Counted from the stretch's first letter, positions 34,846-43,998 are shown. The stretch: DNA of 49,367 nucleotides from Dyadobacter bucti (GCF_005869225.1 NZ_SWFP01000019.1:1-49367), one strand, 5' to 3'. Made by a program: numbers and translations. The notes: a model not told the origin generated them from the sequence alone.

Positions 34846-36696
34846 TCAGAACAGGATGGAGTACTTAATTTCGCCGTTGCTAACAGGTACCAGCAGTTCC
34901 TGCTGACCGTTTGCGCTTCTGATCTCAGGTTTTAAATTTTTATCGGAGAGCTGGATGTAGTACGACTTGTTATCCACCGCATAAAGCCCGTCTGATATTT
35001 TTTCAATGGAGCTGCCGTCCGCAAGTCTGGCCACCAGGTCCTTTACAGGGTTATTCACTTTTACGATCCGCTCGAAATACTGATTGTTAACAACCGAGAT
35101 GTAGTCGGTAACATTGGAGCCAAACGCCTGATACTGGAAAGTCGGTACGTCCGTATCATCCAGTACATATCCTTTTGGGCGATATCCGCTTCCGGTGGTA
35201 TCTGCGGCCCATTTTGAGCCGGCGTTTGCTTTTCCAAGCAGCATATCGTCGCCCAGAATAGTTACACTTCCGCGTGGACGGGACGAACCGTCGCCACGGT
35301 CATGCCACATCGGCGTTGCATCCAGAAACTCTCCGCGCCAAACCTGAAGTACAGTGCCTTTGTCCAGGTCATACGTGTAGTGCAGGTTGGTAGGGCTTCC
35401 TACTGATACGGCATGGACAATCCGCTGACTTTTCTGGGCGTTACCCTTTTTGAAATCCATGAAACTTCTTGTGATGGTATTTGTTCCCGCTGAGATCAGG
35501 ATCGGATCATTGGAACCGCCTGGCAGTGCTGAGCTTTTGGTATGATAAGCCACTTCCCTGAAACCGGGACCGTTTACCCATAATCCCAATACCGGCTTCA
35601 TCCAGCCATCTCTTTTATTGGTAAAAATTTCGATGGTATGGTCACCTGCTTTCAGGTTCACAGATCCCGTGCGGTAATCATTATTGGTTTTCCACTGAGC
35701 GTCTATGACGAACTTGCCGTCGATTTTCAGATACGAATTTCCGGAAGCCTGCAATTTGAAATTATAGTCTCCGGCTGTCGGGGCATTGTATTTACCCGTA
35801 TATACATAAGAATAATTGTTGTTTTCTCTCAGTATTTCCCAGGTAAGTGCTTCCGATTTCCCTGTTTCTGCCGGCGTATGTTTCGAAAGGTCCTCGGTTT
35901 CGAGGAGTCCGCCATAATAAGTCTTGTAAGTCAGACCTGACAATGTGCCCGGTTTTTTGTCAAAATTGTTGATGGTGATATTTTTGATCGCCAGAGATCC
36001 GTGGTCGCCCTGAAAACGAAGCGGGCCCATAGCCACATCTTCGGTAGTCAATGATCCGCGGGTAGGGCCGCTTACTTCCACATTTTCGTGGATCGTAATG
36101 CCATTCAGCACTACAGATAAAAATACTGCATTGGAGATTTTCTTGCCATTGGCATCAAAACGGGGAGCCTGGTAAGAGATTTTGATGTTCTGCCACAAGC
36201 CGGGAGCTTTGGCTACATTGAAACGGGGCGCATATCCCTCGTATCCTTTTTCACCTTCGGGCTTGGAGTCGTTCCAGCGTTCGTAAATCCCGCCGCAGTC
36301 ATTATACTTGGCAGATTTTTTACCCCAGCTGTCAAAAAGCTGGACTTCGTAGTTCCCCTGCAGGTAAATACCAGAATTCGATCCTTTGCTCAGCATGAAG
36401 TCCAGTTCAATGTCCAGGTCCCCGTGCTTCAGCTTTGAAATAAGCTCGTACTCATTGCCGTATTTGCCTTTTTCGTGGATGCATGCCAACACCCCTTTCC
36501 CGGGTGTAGTGGTCAATGTGTTTTCTTTCGAAATGTCAGCTGATGCATTACCTACAATCTTCCAGTTGTCGGATTTGGTCGTAAATGCACTGAGATCGTT
36601 AAGAGGGATAGCTTGCTGTGCGTAAGCAGATTGCATGGCAAATCCTGCAAGGCTGCAAGCCATAAGTTTTAAAAAAGTACTTTTAAATTTAAACAT
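34846..36696 (-). CDS. DUF1080 (3-keto-disaccharide hydrolase-type) protein with PA14 domain
   Basis: 616 aa from the chosen ATG (the open frame starts further up). A signal peptide (KLMACSLAGFAMQSAYAQ) is visible. The first half (about 25-240) is a DUF1080 jelly-roll, with SKGSNSGIYLQGNYEVQLFD as its clear block. A PA14-like carbohydrate-binding domain (about 265-385) has YVYTGKYNAPTAGDYNFKL. A C-terminal beta domain follows. DUF1080 proteins include hydrolases of 3-keto-glycosides. It lies 30 bp upstream of the propeller-cytochrome gene and is divergent from a second DUF1080 gene. Confidence 0.85.
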   Translation of the reverse strand: MFKFKSTFLKLMACSLAGFAMQSAYAQQAIPLNDLSAFTTKSDNWKIVGNASADISKENTLTTTPGKGVLACIHEKGKYGNEYELISKLKHGDLDIELDFMLSKGSNSGIYLQGNYEVQLFDSWGKKSAKYNDCGGIYERWNDSKPEGEKGYEGYAPRFNVAKAPGLWQNIKISYQAPRFDANGKKISNAVFLSVVLNGITIHENVEVSGPTRGSLTTEDVAMGPLRFQGDHGSLAIKNITINNFDKKPGTLSGLTYKTYYGGLLETEDLSKHTPAETGKSEALTWEILRENNNYSYVYTGKYNAPTAGDYNFKLQASGNSYLKIDGKFVIDAQWKTNNDYRTGSVNLKAGDHTIEIFTNKRDGWMKPVLGLWVNGPGFREVAYHTKSSALPGGSNDPILISAGTNTITRSFMDFKKGNAQKSQRIVHAVSVGSPTNLHYTYDLDKGTVLQVWRGEFLDATPMWHDRGDGSSRPRGSVTILGDDMLLGKANAGSKWAADTTGSGYRPKGYVLDDTDVPTFQYQAFGSNVTDYISVVNNQYFERIVKVNNPVKDLVARLADGSSIEKISDGLYAVDNKSYYIQLSDKNLKPEIRSANGQQELLVPVSNGEIKYSILF

Positions 36697-36881
36697 ACCA
36701 GAAGTAAGCTTAGTCGGTTTTAGATTAAATGCCTGGTTGTTGGCACGATACAAATTACGATATAAGAATTGGGAAAATTACATTTAATTAGATGAGAATC
36801 GTTTTTGTTATTGCTTTTACTTAATGTTGTATTTTGATATTATTTCACGAGTTATCAGACCAAAAACAGTTACTTCCTAAA

Positions 36882-37646
36882 ATGAAAAAACTAATTCTTA
36901 CCGCGTTCAGCATTGCAACGGCCTTTGCAGCAAATGCACAGTTGCAACCCGCTAAACAAACTCCTGAGTCTAGCGAAATGTGGAGTCCGGTACCACGGGT
37001 GGTAACGCCTGGTAAAAATTCACCATCTGTTTCGGGGTTCACTGCACCTTCTGATGCAATCGTTTTATTTGACGGGAAAAACCTCGACAGCTGGGTTTCC
37101 GGCAAGGATGGCAATTCGCCTGCTCCGTGGACAGTTGCGGACGGGATTATGACTGTTAAGCCTAAATCCGGTGATATTCAGACCAAACAGACTTTCGGAG
37201 ACTATCAGCTTCATATCGAGTGGCGCACGCCTGCCAAAGTGGAAGGCAGCAGCCAGGGAAGAGGGAACAGCGGTATTTTCATGCAGGGGATTTATGAGCT
37301 TCAGGTGCTGGACAGCTACAATAACCCTACCTATTCAAACGGACAGGCCGGGTCTATCTACAAGCAAACTATGCCTTTGGTGAATGCATCCGTTGGGCCG
37401 GGCGAGTGGCAGACTTATGATGTAGTTTACACTGCACCGCATTTCAATAAAGACGGACAAATGCTCATCCCTCCTTACATTACCGTGATCCACAATGGTG
37501 TGTTGGTACAAAACCACACCATGATACAGGGAACCACACCGTACGTCGGCCAGCCGGTGATCGAGCCACATGGAAAAGGGCCGATCAAATTGCAGGATCA
37601 TAACAATACGACCAGTTTCAGAAATGTCTGGATCCGCGAATTGTAA
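36882..37646 (+). CDS. Secreted DUF1080 (3-keto-disaccharide hydrolase-type) protein
   Basis: 254 aa from the chosen ATG, with a signal peptide (MKKLILTAFSIATAFAANAQ). A single DUF1080 domain has IVLFDGKNLDSW near residue 65, the block GRGNSGIFMQGIYELQVLD near 128, and the C-terminal GPIKLQDHNN. The fold is a concanavalin-like jelly-roll. Members are periplasmic or surface glycoside-acting enzymes, some working on 3-keto sugars. It is divergent from the other DUF1080 gene across 185 bp, so shared regulation is likely. A strong terminator follows at 37678. Confidence 0.87.
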   Translation: MKKLILTAFSIATAFAANAQLQPAKQTPESSEMWSPVPRVVTPGKNSPSVSGFTAPSDAIVLFDGKNLDSWVSGKDGNSPAPWTVADGIMTVKPKSGDIQTKQTFGDYQLHIEWRTPAKVEGSSQGRGNSGIFMQGIYELQVLDSYNNPTYSNGQAGSIYKQTMPLVNASVGPGEWQTYDVVYTAPHFNKDGQMLIPPYITVIHNGVLVQNHTMIQGTTPYVGQPVIEPHGKGPIKLQDHNNTTSFRNVWIREL

Positions 37647-37677
37647 GCGGCCGGATTTTATTCAGGTATAATATTTT

Positions 37678-37722
37678 AAAGGCTTAAATGGTGTAATAGA
37701 CCGTTTAGGCCTTTCTTTTTTA
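37678..37722 (+). terminator. Intrinsic terminator
   Basis: A 15-bp stem (AAAGGCTTAAATGGT / ACCGTTTAGGCCTTT, two G-T pairs) with a 7-base loop is followed by CTTTTTT. It lies 31 bp after the DUF1080 stop. Confidence 0.88.
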
Positions 37723-37772
37723 AGAAATCGATATCTTAGTCAATAGTATTATTTTTTCGGTAATTGCTGACC

Positions 37773-38339
37773 ATGCAGGAAATTGAACCTTATTACAACT
37801 GGGAAAAGCATTATGTTGCCAGTCACGATGAACGGTCGCCATTTTACCGCCGGACGTACAATCTGGACTACTTCGAAAATGCAATTTACGGGTACTATAT
37901 ACATCCTATGTGGGACGAGATAGGCTCGGAGACGCTTTATGTAAAAATCCTGTTTGCGGATTATGCCAGGCATTTTGTGATCATTGAGATGTTTGGAGAA
38001 TGGAATGATGCCCTGCACAATGATATCATGTTCCTGAAACGCCAGGTAGTGGACCCGCTGGTGGAACAAGGTATCAATCAGTTTATTCTGCTGGGAGAAA
38101 ATGTCCTCGATTTTCATGGAGGTGATGATGATTATTACGCCGAGTGGTTTGACGACATTGAGGACGGGTGGATTGCGGCTGTGAACTTTCGGGAGCATGT
38201 GGAGGAACAATGGAAACGGTTCAGGCTGGATTACTATATTAATTTTGGCGGTACACTGCAGCTCAATAACTGGCGCACGCTGATGCCCGAGCCCTTTTAT
38301 GAGTTGGTTAAAAAATTGATGATAAGAAGGTTAGAGTGA
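37773..38339 (+). CDS. Conserved-looking hypothetical protein
   Basis: 188 aa from the first ATG (a TTG three codons earlier is unlikely). No family recognised. It is acidic and aromatic-rich (YYNWEKHY near the start, GGDDDYYAEWFDD near the middle), without signal or membrane segments, and appears to be a single cytoplasmic domain. It ends in a basic helix (LVKKLMIRRLE). Its neighbours, a DUF1080 gene and a LEA-like gene, do not suggest a role. Codon use looks like the surrounding genes, so it is a native gene. Confidence 0.7.
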   Translation: MQEIEPYYNWEKHYVASHDERSPFYRRTYNLDYFENAIYGYYIHPMWDEIGSETLYVKILFADYARHFVIIEMFGEWNDALHNDIMFLKRQVVDPLVEQGINQFILLGENVLDFHGGDDDYYAEWFDDIEDGWIAAVNFREHVEEQWKRFRLDYYINFGGTLQLNNWRTLMPEPFYELVKKLMIRRLE

Positions 38340-38436
38340 AGAAAAGGTGCGTAAATTGCTTGGAACGTTGCCAACTCCTTTGTAGCTTTCGAAATCATCT
38401 CAACATTTTATTTTTTACCTTAAACCTTGATTCCTG

Positions 38437-39282
38437 ATGGCCGATAATGAAAAACCTACCCCAGAGGATGCAAAAGAATCGCTGGAAAACAAGACAGAAG
38501 ATCTGAAAGCTACTGCCGCCGAAGCCAAAGACGAGATTGTGGACAAAGCGGTGGAGGTTAAGGATGAGGCCGAAGTGTTAGCGGAAGCAAAAGCAGAAGA
38601 GCTTGAGACGAAAGCTGACGAAAAAATAGAAGAAGCCAAAGAAACTGTTTCAGAAGTGAAGGAAACGGTTACCGAAAAAGCTGTTGAGGTGAAAGCTGCT
38701 GCGGAGGAAAAAGCTGTTGAAGTAGAAGCTGCCGCGGAAGAAAAGGTAGAAGATGTAAAGGAAGCTGTGGCTGATGTGGCTGATACCGTGGAGGCGAAGG
38801 CCGAAGATGCAGCGGTGGCGGCCGAAGAAAAAGTTGCTGAGGTGAAGGAAGCTGCTGCTGATGTAAAAGAGGAAGCAACGGCCAAGGTGGAAGAAGTCAA
38901 AGAAGAAGCAATTGATAAGGTCGACGAAATTAAAGCGGCATTCACGGAAAAAGCGGGACAGCTGCAAAACGAAGTTGAGCTGAATATCGCAGCCGGAAAA
39001 GTCAAAGCGCAGGAAATTGTCGCTGATCTCAGCGAAAAAGCAGAGGACCTGAAAGAAGCGGCAGCCGAAAAGTTTGAAGACCTCAGGGAAGATGCTGCGG
39101 AAGCATTTGAAGAGGCAAAAGAAGTGGCAGCGGAAAAACTCGCGGAGGCTCAGGCCAAAGCCGCAGAGCTCAAAGCCAAAGCAACGGAAGAACTCGCTGA
39201 GCTGAAAGAAACTGCTTCTGAAAAAATAGAAGAGACCAAGACCAAAGCAAAAGGTTTCTGGGCCAGGTTATTCGGCAAATAA
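38437..39282 (+). CDS. LEA-like Ala/Glu/Lys-rich coiled-coil protein
   Basis: 281 aa, made almost entirely of Ala, Glu, Lys, Val and Asp with no Cys or Trp except in the last ten residues. Degenerate 11-residue repeats of the form (A/V)xEKAxEVKxA recur from about residue 20 to 265, as in group 3 late embryogenesis abundant proteins and apolipoprotein-like proteins. Such proteins are disordered in water and turn helical on drying or on membranes. The last residues (KGFWARLFGK) form a short amphipathic or anchoring helix. A long leftward ORF on the other strand is a composition artefact. Likely role: desiccation or membrane stress, by analogy. Confidence 0.75.
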   Translation: MADNEKPTPEDAKESLENKTEDLKATAAEAKDEIVDKAVEVKDEAEVLAEAKAEELETKADEKIEEAKETVSEVKETVTEKAVEVKAAAEEKAVEVEAAAEEKVEDVKEAVADVADTVEAKAEDAAVAAEEKVAEVKEAAADVKEEATAKVEEVKEEAIDKVDEIKAAFTEKAGQLQNEVELNIAAGKVKAQEIVADLSEKAEDLKEAAAEKFEDLREDAAEAFEEAKEVAAEKLAEAQAKAAELKAKATEELAELKETASEKIEETKTKAKGFWARLFGK

Positions 39283-39306
39283 TAGATTTTAATCAAAAAA
39301 TAATAT

Positions 39307-39346
39307 GAAGCGTCTGCCTGTTGATTTGGGCGGACGCTTCTTTTTT
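39307..39346 (+). terminator. Intrinsic terminator
   Basis: A 12-bp stem (GAAGCGTCTGCC / GGCGGACGCTTC, one G-T pair) with a 10-base loop is followed by six T, ending the LEA-like gene. Confidence 0.9.
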
Positions 39347-39449
39347 ATATAATTAGCATATCGAAGTGGCACAACTTTGTAATTAAAAAAGCTGTCAGGC
39401 CAAGGGGCCGAACCCGCAGCCGGTTTTTATTCACTTAATTTCATCATTG

Positions 39450-41096
39450 ATGTCTCAGCAAACCTTCTCCATTCCTTTCAAACATCCCTTTAAGGCGGAT
39501 AAAAAGTTTCAGAAATCAGTAGCATACTTTTCCATGGAATTTGCCGTGGACCAGGCGCTTAAGATTTATTCGGGTGGCCTGGGCTTTCTGGCGGGGTCCC
39601 ATATGAGAAGCGTTTACGCACTGAAACAGAACCTGATCGGGATCGGTATGCTATGGAAATATGGATATTACGATCAGGGACGGAAAAAGGATGGCAGTAT
39701 GCAGCCGGAATTTCATGAAAAGATGTATTCGTTTCTGGTGGATACGAAGATCCGTTTTCAAATCCCCCTGCTTGGAAAACAGGTTTGGGTAGCGGCATAC
39801 TATCTTCCGCCAGATGTTTTCCATTCTGCCCCTTTGTTTTTGCTTACCACAGATACCGACGGGAATGATGAATCTGCCAGGGCGATCAGTTACAATCTTT
39901 ACGATTCGGATGTGACCTACAAGGCGGCTCAGTGTATGATCCTGGGTATCGGCGGGGCCAGACTTCTGGAAGAGCTGGGCTACGAGCCGCAGGTTTATCA
40001 TTTCAACGAAGCGCATGCGGTATCAGCCATATTTCATTTGTTCAAAAAATATAAAAAAGTGCCGGAGGTAAAGAAGCGTGTGGTGTTTACTACGCACACA
40101 CCTGAGGAGGCGGGTAATGAAAAACACGATATTCATTTTCTTGAAAACCTGGGTTTCTTTTCCGGACTGCCTTTGGAAACCGTCAGGAAAATCAGTGGGA
40201 TCAAAGATGACACATTTAATCATTCCCTCGCAGCGCTGAGTTTGAGCAGGAAAGCTAACGGGGTCTCGAAGCTGCATGGGGAAGTTTCCCGTAATATGTG
40301 GAAAGCGCATCCCCAGATCGCTGAAATTGACCATATCACCAATGCCCAGAACAATGCTTACTGGGTCGACAAACAACTGGAGCAATTCCGCCTAGACAAG
40401 GAACTTGAAAAGATAGCAGTCCGGAAAAAGGAGCTGAAAGCCGTTCTGTTTAAAACGGTGGCGGATCAGTGTGGGAAAATATTTGATCCTGATGTACTTA
40501 CGATTGTATGGGCGCGCCGTTTTGCAGCCTATAAACGTGCCGATATGCTGGTCTGGAATATGGAACGCTTTGCCAGAATGATGGCCGATGCCGACCGTCC
40601 TGTTCAGATGATATGGGCCGGAAAGCCGTACCCCAAAGATGAGGGTGCTGTGAATACATTCAATCATCTTTTTTATCTCAGCCATCTTTTTCCCAATATG
40701 GCGGTACTCACAGGCTATGAACTCGCATTGTCCAAATTGTTGAAAGACGGCTCGGATGTCTGGCTGAATAATCCCGTAGTAACCCGGGAAGCTTCCGGCA
40801 CCAGCGGGATGACTGCGGCCATGAATGCCTCGCTGAACCTTTCTACTTTCGATGGGTGGATCTGTGAATTTGCAAAAGATGGCGAGAACTCGTTTATCCT
40901 GCCTGTTGCAAAGGGTGAAGATATCAACAAACAGGACTGCGACAACCTGATGGAAAAGCTGGAAAACACCGTTATTCCTACTTATTATTCAGATCAGAAA
41001 AAGTGGCAGCAAATGGTGCTGAACAGCATGAACGATGTAAATGTAGATTTCAACTCAGACCGCATGGCGCGGGAATATTATGAGAAGTTGTATTAA
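39450..41096 (+). CDS. glgP: Alpha-glucan (glycogen) phosphorylase-like protein, GT35, PLP lysine missing
   Basis: 548 aa, the length of the short bacterial phosphorylases. GT35 blocks are present: the N-terminal YFSMEFAV and YSGGLGFLAGSH, VYHFNEAHA near residue 182, FTTHTPEEAGNEKHD near 214, RRFAAYKR near 354, WAGKPYPKDEGA near 390, and EASGTSGM near 447-454. In family members the next residue is the lysine that holds PLP (GM-K-xxxNG). Here it is T455, and the following NG is NA. So either this branch does not use PLP in the usual way, or the protein is not a phosphorylase. The start codon is ATG at 39450; a TTG precedes it. Confidence 0.85.
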   Translation: MSQQTFSIPFKHPFKADKKFQKSVAYFSMEFAVDQALKIYSGGLGFLAGSHMRSVYALKQNLIGIGMLWKYGYYDQGRKKDGSMQPEFHEKMYSFLVDTKIRFQIPLLGKQVWVAAYYLPPDVFHSAPLFLLTTDTDGNDESARAISYNLYDSDVTYKAAQCMILGIGGARLLEELGYEPQVYHFNEAHAVSAIFHLFKKYKKVPEVKKRVVFTTHTPEEAGNEKHDIHFLENLGFFSGLPLETVRKISGIKDDTFNHSLAALSLSRKANGVSKLHGEVSRNMWKAHPQIAEIDHITNAQNNAYWVDKQLEQFRLDKELEKIAVRKKELKAVLFKTVADQCGKIFDPDVLTIVWARRFAAYKRADMLVWNMERFARMMADADRPVQMIWAGKPYPKDEGAVNTFNHLFYLSHLFPNMAVLTGYELALSKLLKDGSDVWLNNPVVTREASGTSGMTAAMNASLNLSTFDGWICEFAKDGENSFILPVAKGEDINKQDCDNLMEKLENTVIPTYYSDQKKWQQMVLNSMNDVNVDFNSDRMAREYYEKLY

Positions 41097-41178
41097 CACT
41101 GAACATTGGCAATTTTAGATTGAAGCGTTTATTGGTTAAATTGCTTTCGTGAAAAACTTACTCAAACAATAAATATTG

Positions 41179-41760
41179 ATGAATACGCCTGTAACCATTA
41201 AAGTTGGGGATATCATGAGTGAAGATGAATTCTTCCGGTTTTGCCGGATGAATGAAATGCTTGACTTTGAACGGGATAGTGACGGAAATATAATTTTTAT
41301 GTCGCCGACAGGAAGTTTTACAGGCAGTTTTAACTCGGATATCCTGATCGAAATCGGTATCTGGATGCATAGCCACAAAGTAGGAGGGAAGTTGTTTGAT
41401 TCCTCAACTGGTTTTACTTTACCAAATGGCGCTGTGCGCTCGCCCGATGTTTCGTGGGTCGCGAAAGAGAAATGGGACCTGCTTTCCAATGAAGACAAAG
41501 AGAGGTTCGCGCCCGTTTGTCCCGACTTTGTGATTGAAGTACGTTCCAAATCCGATGACCTGAAATATCTTAGAGATAAGATGGATGAATATATGGAAAA
41601 CGGATGTCAGCTGGGCTGGCTGATCGACCGGTTTGATCAAAAAGTATATGTTTATCAAACCAACAAAAATATCATTGAGTTTGACAGTCTAGATATTCAA
41701 TTGAACGGTGAGCCGTTGTTCCCAGGCTTTGTCCTTGATTTATCAGCGATTGAAAAGTAG
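41179..41760 (+). CDS. Uma2 family PD-(D/E)xK nuclease-like protein
   Basis: 193 aa. It matches the Uma2/DUF820 family, a PD-(D/E)xK-like fold common in cyanobacteria and Bacteroidota with no established function. The block RSPDVSWVA (near residue 95) is the PD strand, and PDFVIEVRSKSDD (near 115) carries the E-x-[RK] position. The C-terminus has the usual DRFDQKVYVYQ and PLFPGFVLDL parts. Gene symbol and substrate are unknown. It ends 4 bp from the convergent reductase gene, with no terminator seen. Confidence 0.85.
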   Translation: MNTPVTIKVGDIMSEDEFFRFCRMNEMLDFERDSDGNIIFMSPTGSFTGSFNSDILIEIGIWMHSHKVGGKLFDSSTGFTLPNGAVRSPDVSWVAKEKWDLLSNEDKERFAPVCPDFVIEVRSKSDDLKYLRDKMDEYMENGCQLGWLIDRFDQKVYVYQTNKNIIEFDSLDIQLNGEPLFPGFVLDLSAIEK

Positions 41761-41764
41761 TCTT

Positions 41765-42673
41765 TTACAGTTGGCTTTGCTCCGCCAGCAAAGCGATACC
41801 TTCCCGGAATGTATGCGGTTCGTAACCAAGTATGTCCCGGGATTTTTTAAGGTCAAAACCGGTACGTGGCGGCCGGCGGGCAGGTTGTGAAAAGGCGGAA
41901 GCGTCGGTAGGCGAAATAAGGGACTTGTCCAGCGAAAAATAATCAGCTGTCATCAGCGCCATCTCATAGGGTGTCAGGAAATCCTTACCTGAAATATGAA
42001 AAATGCCCTGGGCTTTATGATCTGCGATCAGAAAACACCCTTGGGCCAGATCTTCGGCCAGAGTAGGAGTGCGAAACTGATCCGTAACCACTTTGATAGC
42101 TTTTCCTTCTTCAAGCGATTTTTTCACCCAAAGAATAATATTGCTCCGGCTCATATCATGCGCGATGCCGTAAACTAGCACGGTCCTGGTAATTGCCCAG
42201 TTGATATCGGAACTCATCACAGCCTTTTCGGCCGCATACTTGCTCCACCCGTAAAAACTGATGGGATTAGGAAGGTCTTCTTCTTTATACGGGCCGGAAG
42301 TGCCGTCAAAAACGAAGTCTGTGGAGAGATGTTCCAGAAACACACCGTACTTTCTGCAGGCTGAGATCAGAGTCTCTACCGCGGTGACATTGAGTTTCCA
42401 GCAGTTGTCTTTCTCCGATTCACACTGGTCTACATTGGTCATCGCGGCCGAATGAATGATCACATCGGGAAGTACTTTGCCAACGACCATGTCAACCTCC
42501 TCTGCATTGGTAATGTCCATTTCAAGATAGGAGTAGCCATTTTGGAATGGAAGACGGTTTGCTCCTTTTGCCGTTGCCACTGTTTCAATAGCCGGGTTCC
42601 GGACCAGAAGCTCTACCAGCTTTTGTCCGAGCAGACCATTGGAACCGGTAATGAGGATTTTCTTCGTTTTCAA
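41765..42673 (-). CDS. RmlD-like NAD(P)-dependent dTDP-sugar reductase (SDR)
   Basis: 302 aa. It is an extended short-chain dehydrogenase with the dinucleotide loop ILITGSNGLLGQKL at the start, the active-site serine in HLSTDFVFDG (near residue 118) and the catalytic YGWSKYAAE (Y/K near 145). The PDVIIHSAAMTNVDQCE block is typical of RmlD, dTDP-4-dehydrorhamnose reductase. No other rhamnose gene is near, so a related sugar reductase is possible. It is 12 bp downstream of the cyclophilin gene on the same strand. Confidence 0.85.
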   Translation of the reverse strand: MKTKKILITGSNGLLGQKLVELLVRNPAIETVATAKGANRLPFQNGYSYLEMDITNAEEVDMVVGKVLPDVIIHSAAMTNVDQCESEKDNCWKLNVTAVETLISACRKYGVFLEHLSTDFVFDGTSGPYKEEDLPNPISFYGWSKYAAEKAVMSSDINWAITRTVLVYGIAHDMSRSNIILWVKKSLEEGKAIKVVTDQFRTPTLAEDLAQGCFLIADHKAQGIFHISGKDFLTPYEMALMTADYFSLDKSLISPTDASAFSQPARRPPRTGFDLKKSRDILGYEPHTFREGIALLAEQSQL

Positions 42674-42685
42674 CTGAATCTTGAA

Positions 42686-43393
42686 TTAAGCCTCATAATT
42701 CCACCCGTACTTGCGCGTGATTTTCTTTTTCTTCATTTTTTTGACAGAAACCTTCATCGCCACATCCTTTTCGGGCCGGTCACGTTCATCACGCTCCACG
42801 GAACCGATTTTATCGATCACATCCATGCCGTCGATCAATTGTCCGAAAACAGAATAGGACCCGTCCAGGTGGGGAGTACCACCAAGAGTTTCATATACTT
42901 TCTTCTGATCATCCGTCAGTTTCCGGGCTGCGCGGGTCGCCTGTTTTTCCAGGTCCGGCTTGCTCCATTTTCTTCCCTGAACGATGTAAAACTGGCAGCC
43001 GCTTGATTCCTTGGCCGGGTTGTTGTCACGGGCTGCCGCCAAAGCACCTTTCTGGTGAAAAAGCTTGGGGCTGAACTCGGCCGTGATCTTGTAACCATTA
43101 TCGCCCTTTCCCAGCATTTCGTCCGGTTTCGCGTTTCGTGAGTTAGGATCTCCTCCCTGGATCATAAAGTCGTCGATCACCCTGTGAAAAAGCAGCCCGT
43201 CATAAAATTTGTCCTTGGCCAGTTTTATGAAATTTGCTTTATGCTTCGGCACTTCATCAAACAATATAAACCTCATCGTGCCCTGGTTCGTGGTAATGGT
43301 GACCACTTCGTCTTTATTCGATTTTTTCTGAGCTGAGATATTTAACGAAAACAGGCACAGGATGGCCAGGATTACTGATCTTTTCTTTTTCAT
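42686..43393 (-). CDS. Secreted cyclophilin-type peptidyl-prolyl isomerase
   Basis: 235 aa. A signal peptide (ILAILCLFSLNISAQ) leads to a cyclophilin domain. It has FHRVIDDFMIQGGD near residue 70, with the catalytic Arg, SSGCQFYIV near 130, and the SVFGQLIDGMDVID block near 185. A ~40-residue insertion before the last strand is typical of Bacteroidota homologues. It probably assists folding in the periplasm. It is 5 bp after a lipoprotein gene, so the two are in one transcript, perhaps with the SDR gene. Confidence 0.92.
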   Translation of the reverse strand: MKKKRSVILAILCLFSLNISAQKKSNKDEVVTITTNQGTMRFILFDEVPKHKANFIKLAKDKFYDGLLFHRVIDDFMIQGGDPNSRNAKPDEMLGKGDNGYKITAEFSPKLFHQKGALAAARDNNPAKESSGCQFYIVQGRKWSKPDLEKQATRAARKLTDDQKKVYETLGGTPHLDGSYSVFGQLIDGMDVIDKIGSVERDERDRPEKDVAMKVSVKKMKKKKITRKYGWNYEA

Positions 43394-43398
43394 ACATT

Positions 43399-43998
43399 TT
43401 AATTTGACGCGAGTACGTTTTTATCGGTCGGGAAAAACTGGAATTTTAAGCCGTAGTCTTTTCCGACCGAAACATCCTCCATATTTATTCTGACTGATTT
43501 TTTATTCCAAGTAATCTTTTTCGGTTCTTCTTTCGGGGCATCATAATTTTCACTGAAATACTGTTTTCCCGCATTCCAAAGCTGTTTTGTCGCCTCCGGG
43601 CTATTGAGATAAACATCGACGGTTATTTTGTTCACTTTTTTGTCAGCAGTCAAAAAGTACTGGACATCTATTGTTTCGAGCTTGGCGGTTTCCGAGGTGT
43701 AGCCAAGGTGGTCGGGTGTTTCTTCAAACATTTCAAAAGTTTCCGATGCCTTCACTTTCGAGACCGGATCGCCGAAGGCAACACCTCTTAAAATAGTCCC
43801 GTTCGCGTTCTCACCATAAGAAGTGCCCAGGATATTCTGTAGCAGGGCCGACTGGTCGCTGTTCAGATCAGCCTCTTCCGGTGCAGGTATGGCCACGGTG
43901 TCGGGCACCTGCTCTGTTTTTTCATTAGTCTTGGTGTCACATCCCATCATCACAGTCAGGGCCAAAGCCAGCGAGGCCCCAATTTTCAAGAGTTTCAT
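43399..43998 (-). CDS. Putative lipoprotein, unrecognised
   Basis: 199 aa from the chosen ATG; a start seven codons upstream is possible. A lipobox (TVMMGC) predicts a lipoprotein. The mature part is acidic at first (PAPEEADLNSDQ), then contains a domain with KVNKITVDVYLNSPEA and ends KFQFFPTDKN. No family recognised. It directly precedes the cyclophilin gene (5 bp) and follows a BamA-like gene (about 115 bp away), so an envelope role is plausible. Confidence 0.7.
   Translation of the reverse strand: MKLLKIGASLALALTVMMGCDTKTNEKTEQVPDTVAIPAPEEADLNSDQSALLQNILGTSYGENANGTILRGVAFGDPVSKVKASETFEMFEETPDHLGYTSETAKLETIDVQYFLTADKKVNKITVDVYLNSPEATKQLWNAGKQYFSENYDAPKEEPKKITWNKKSVRINMEDVSVGKDYGLKFQFFPTDKNVLASN

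Noticed and set aside
36697..36881. Search for a sigma-54 promoter in the divergent DUF1080 region
   Set aside because: A TGGCAC is present, but no TTGC-type -12 element follows at the right spacing.
38415..39005. Leftward 196-codon ORF rich in Ser, Ala and Thr
   Set aside because: It is the opposite strand of the LEA-like gene; the repetitive composition keeps the antisense frame open.
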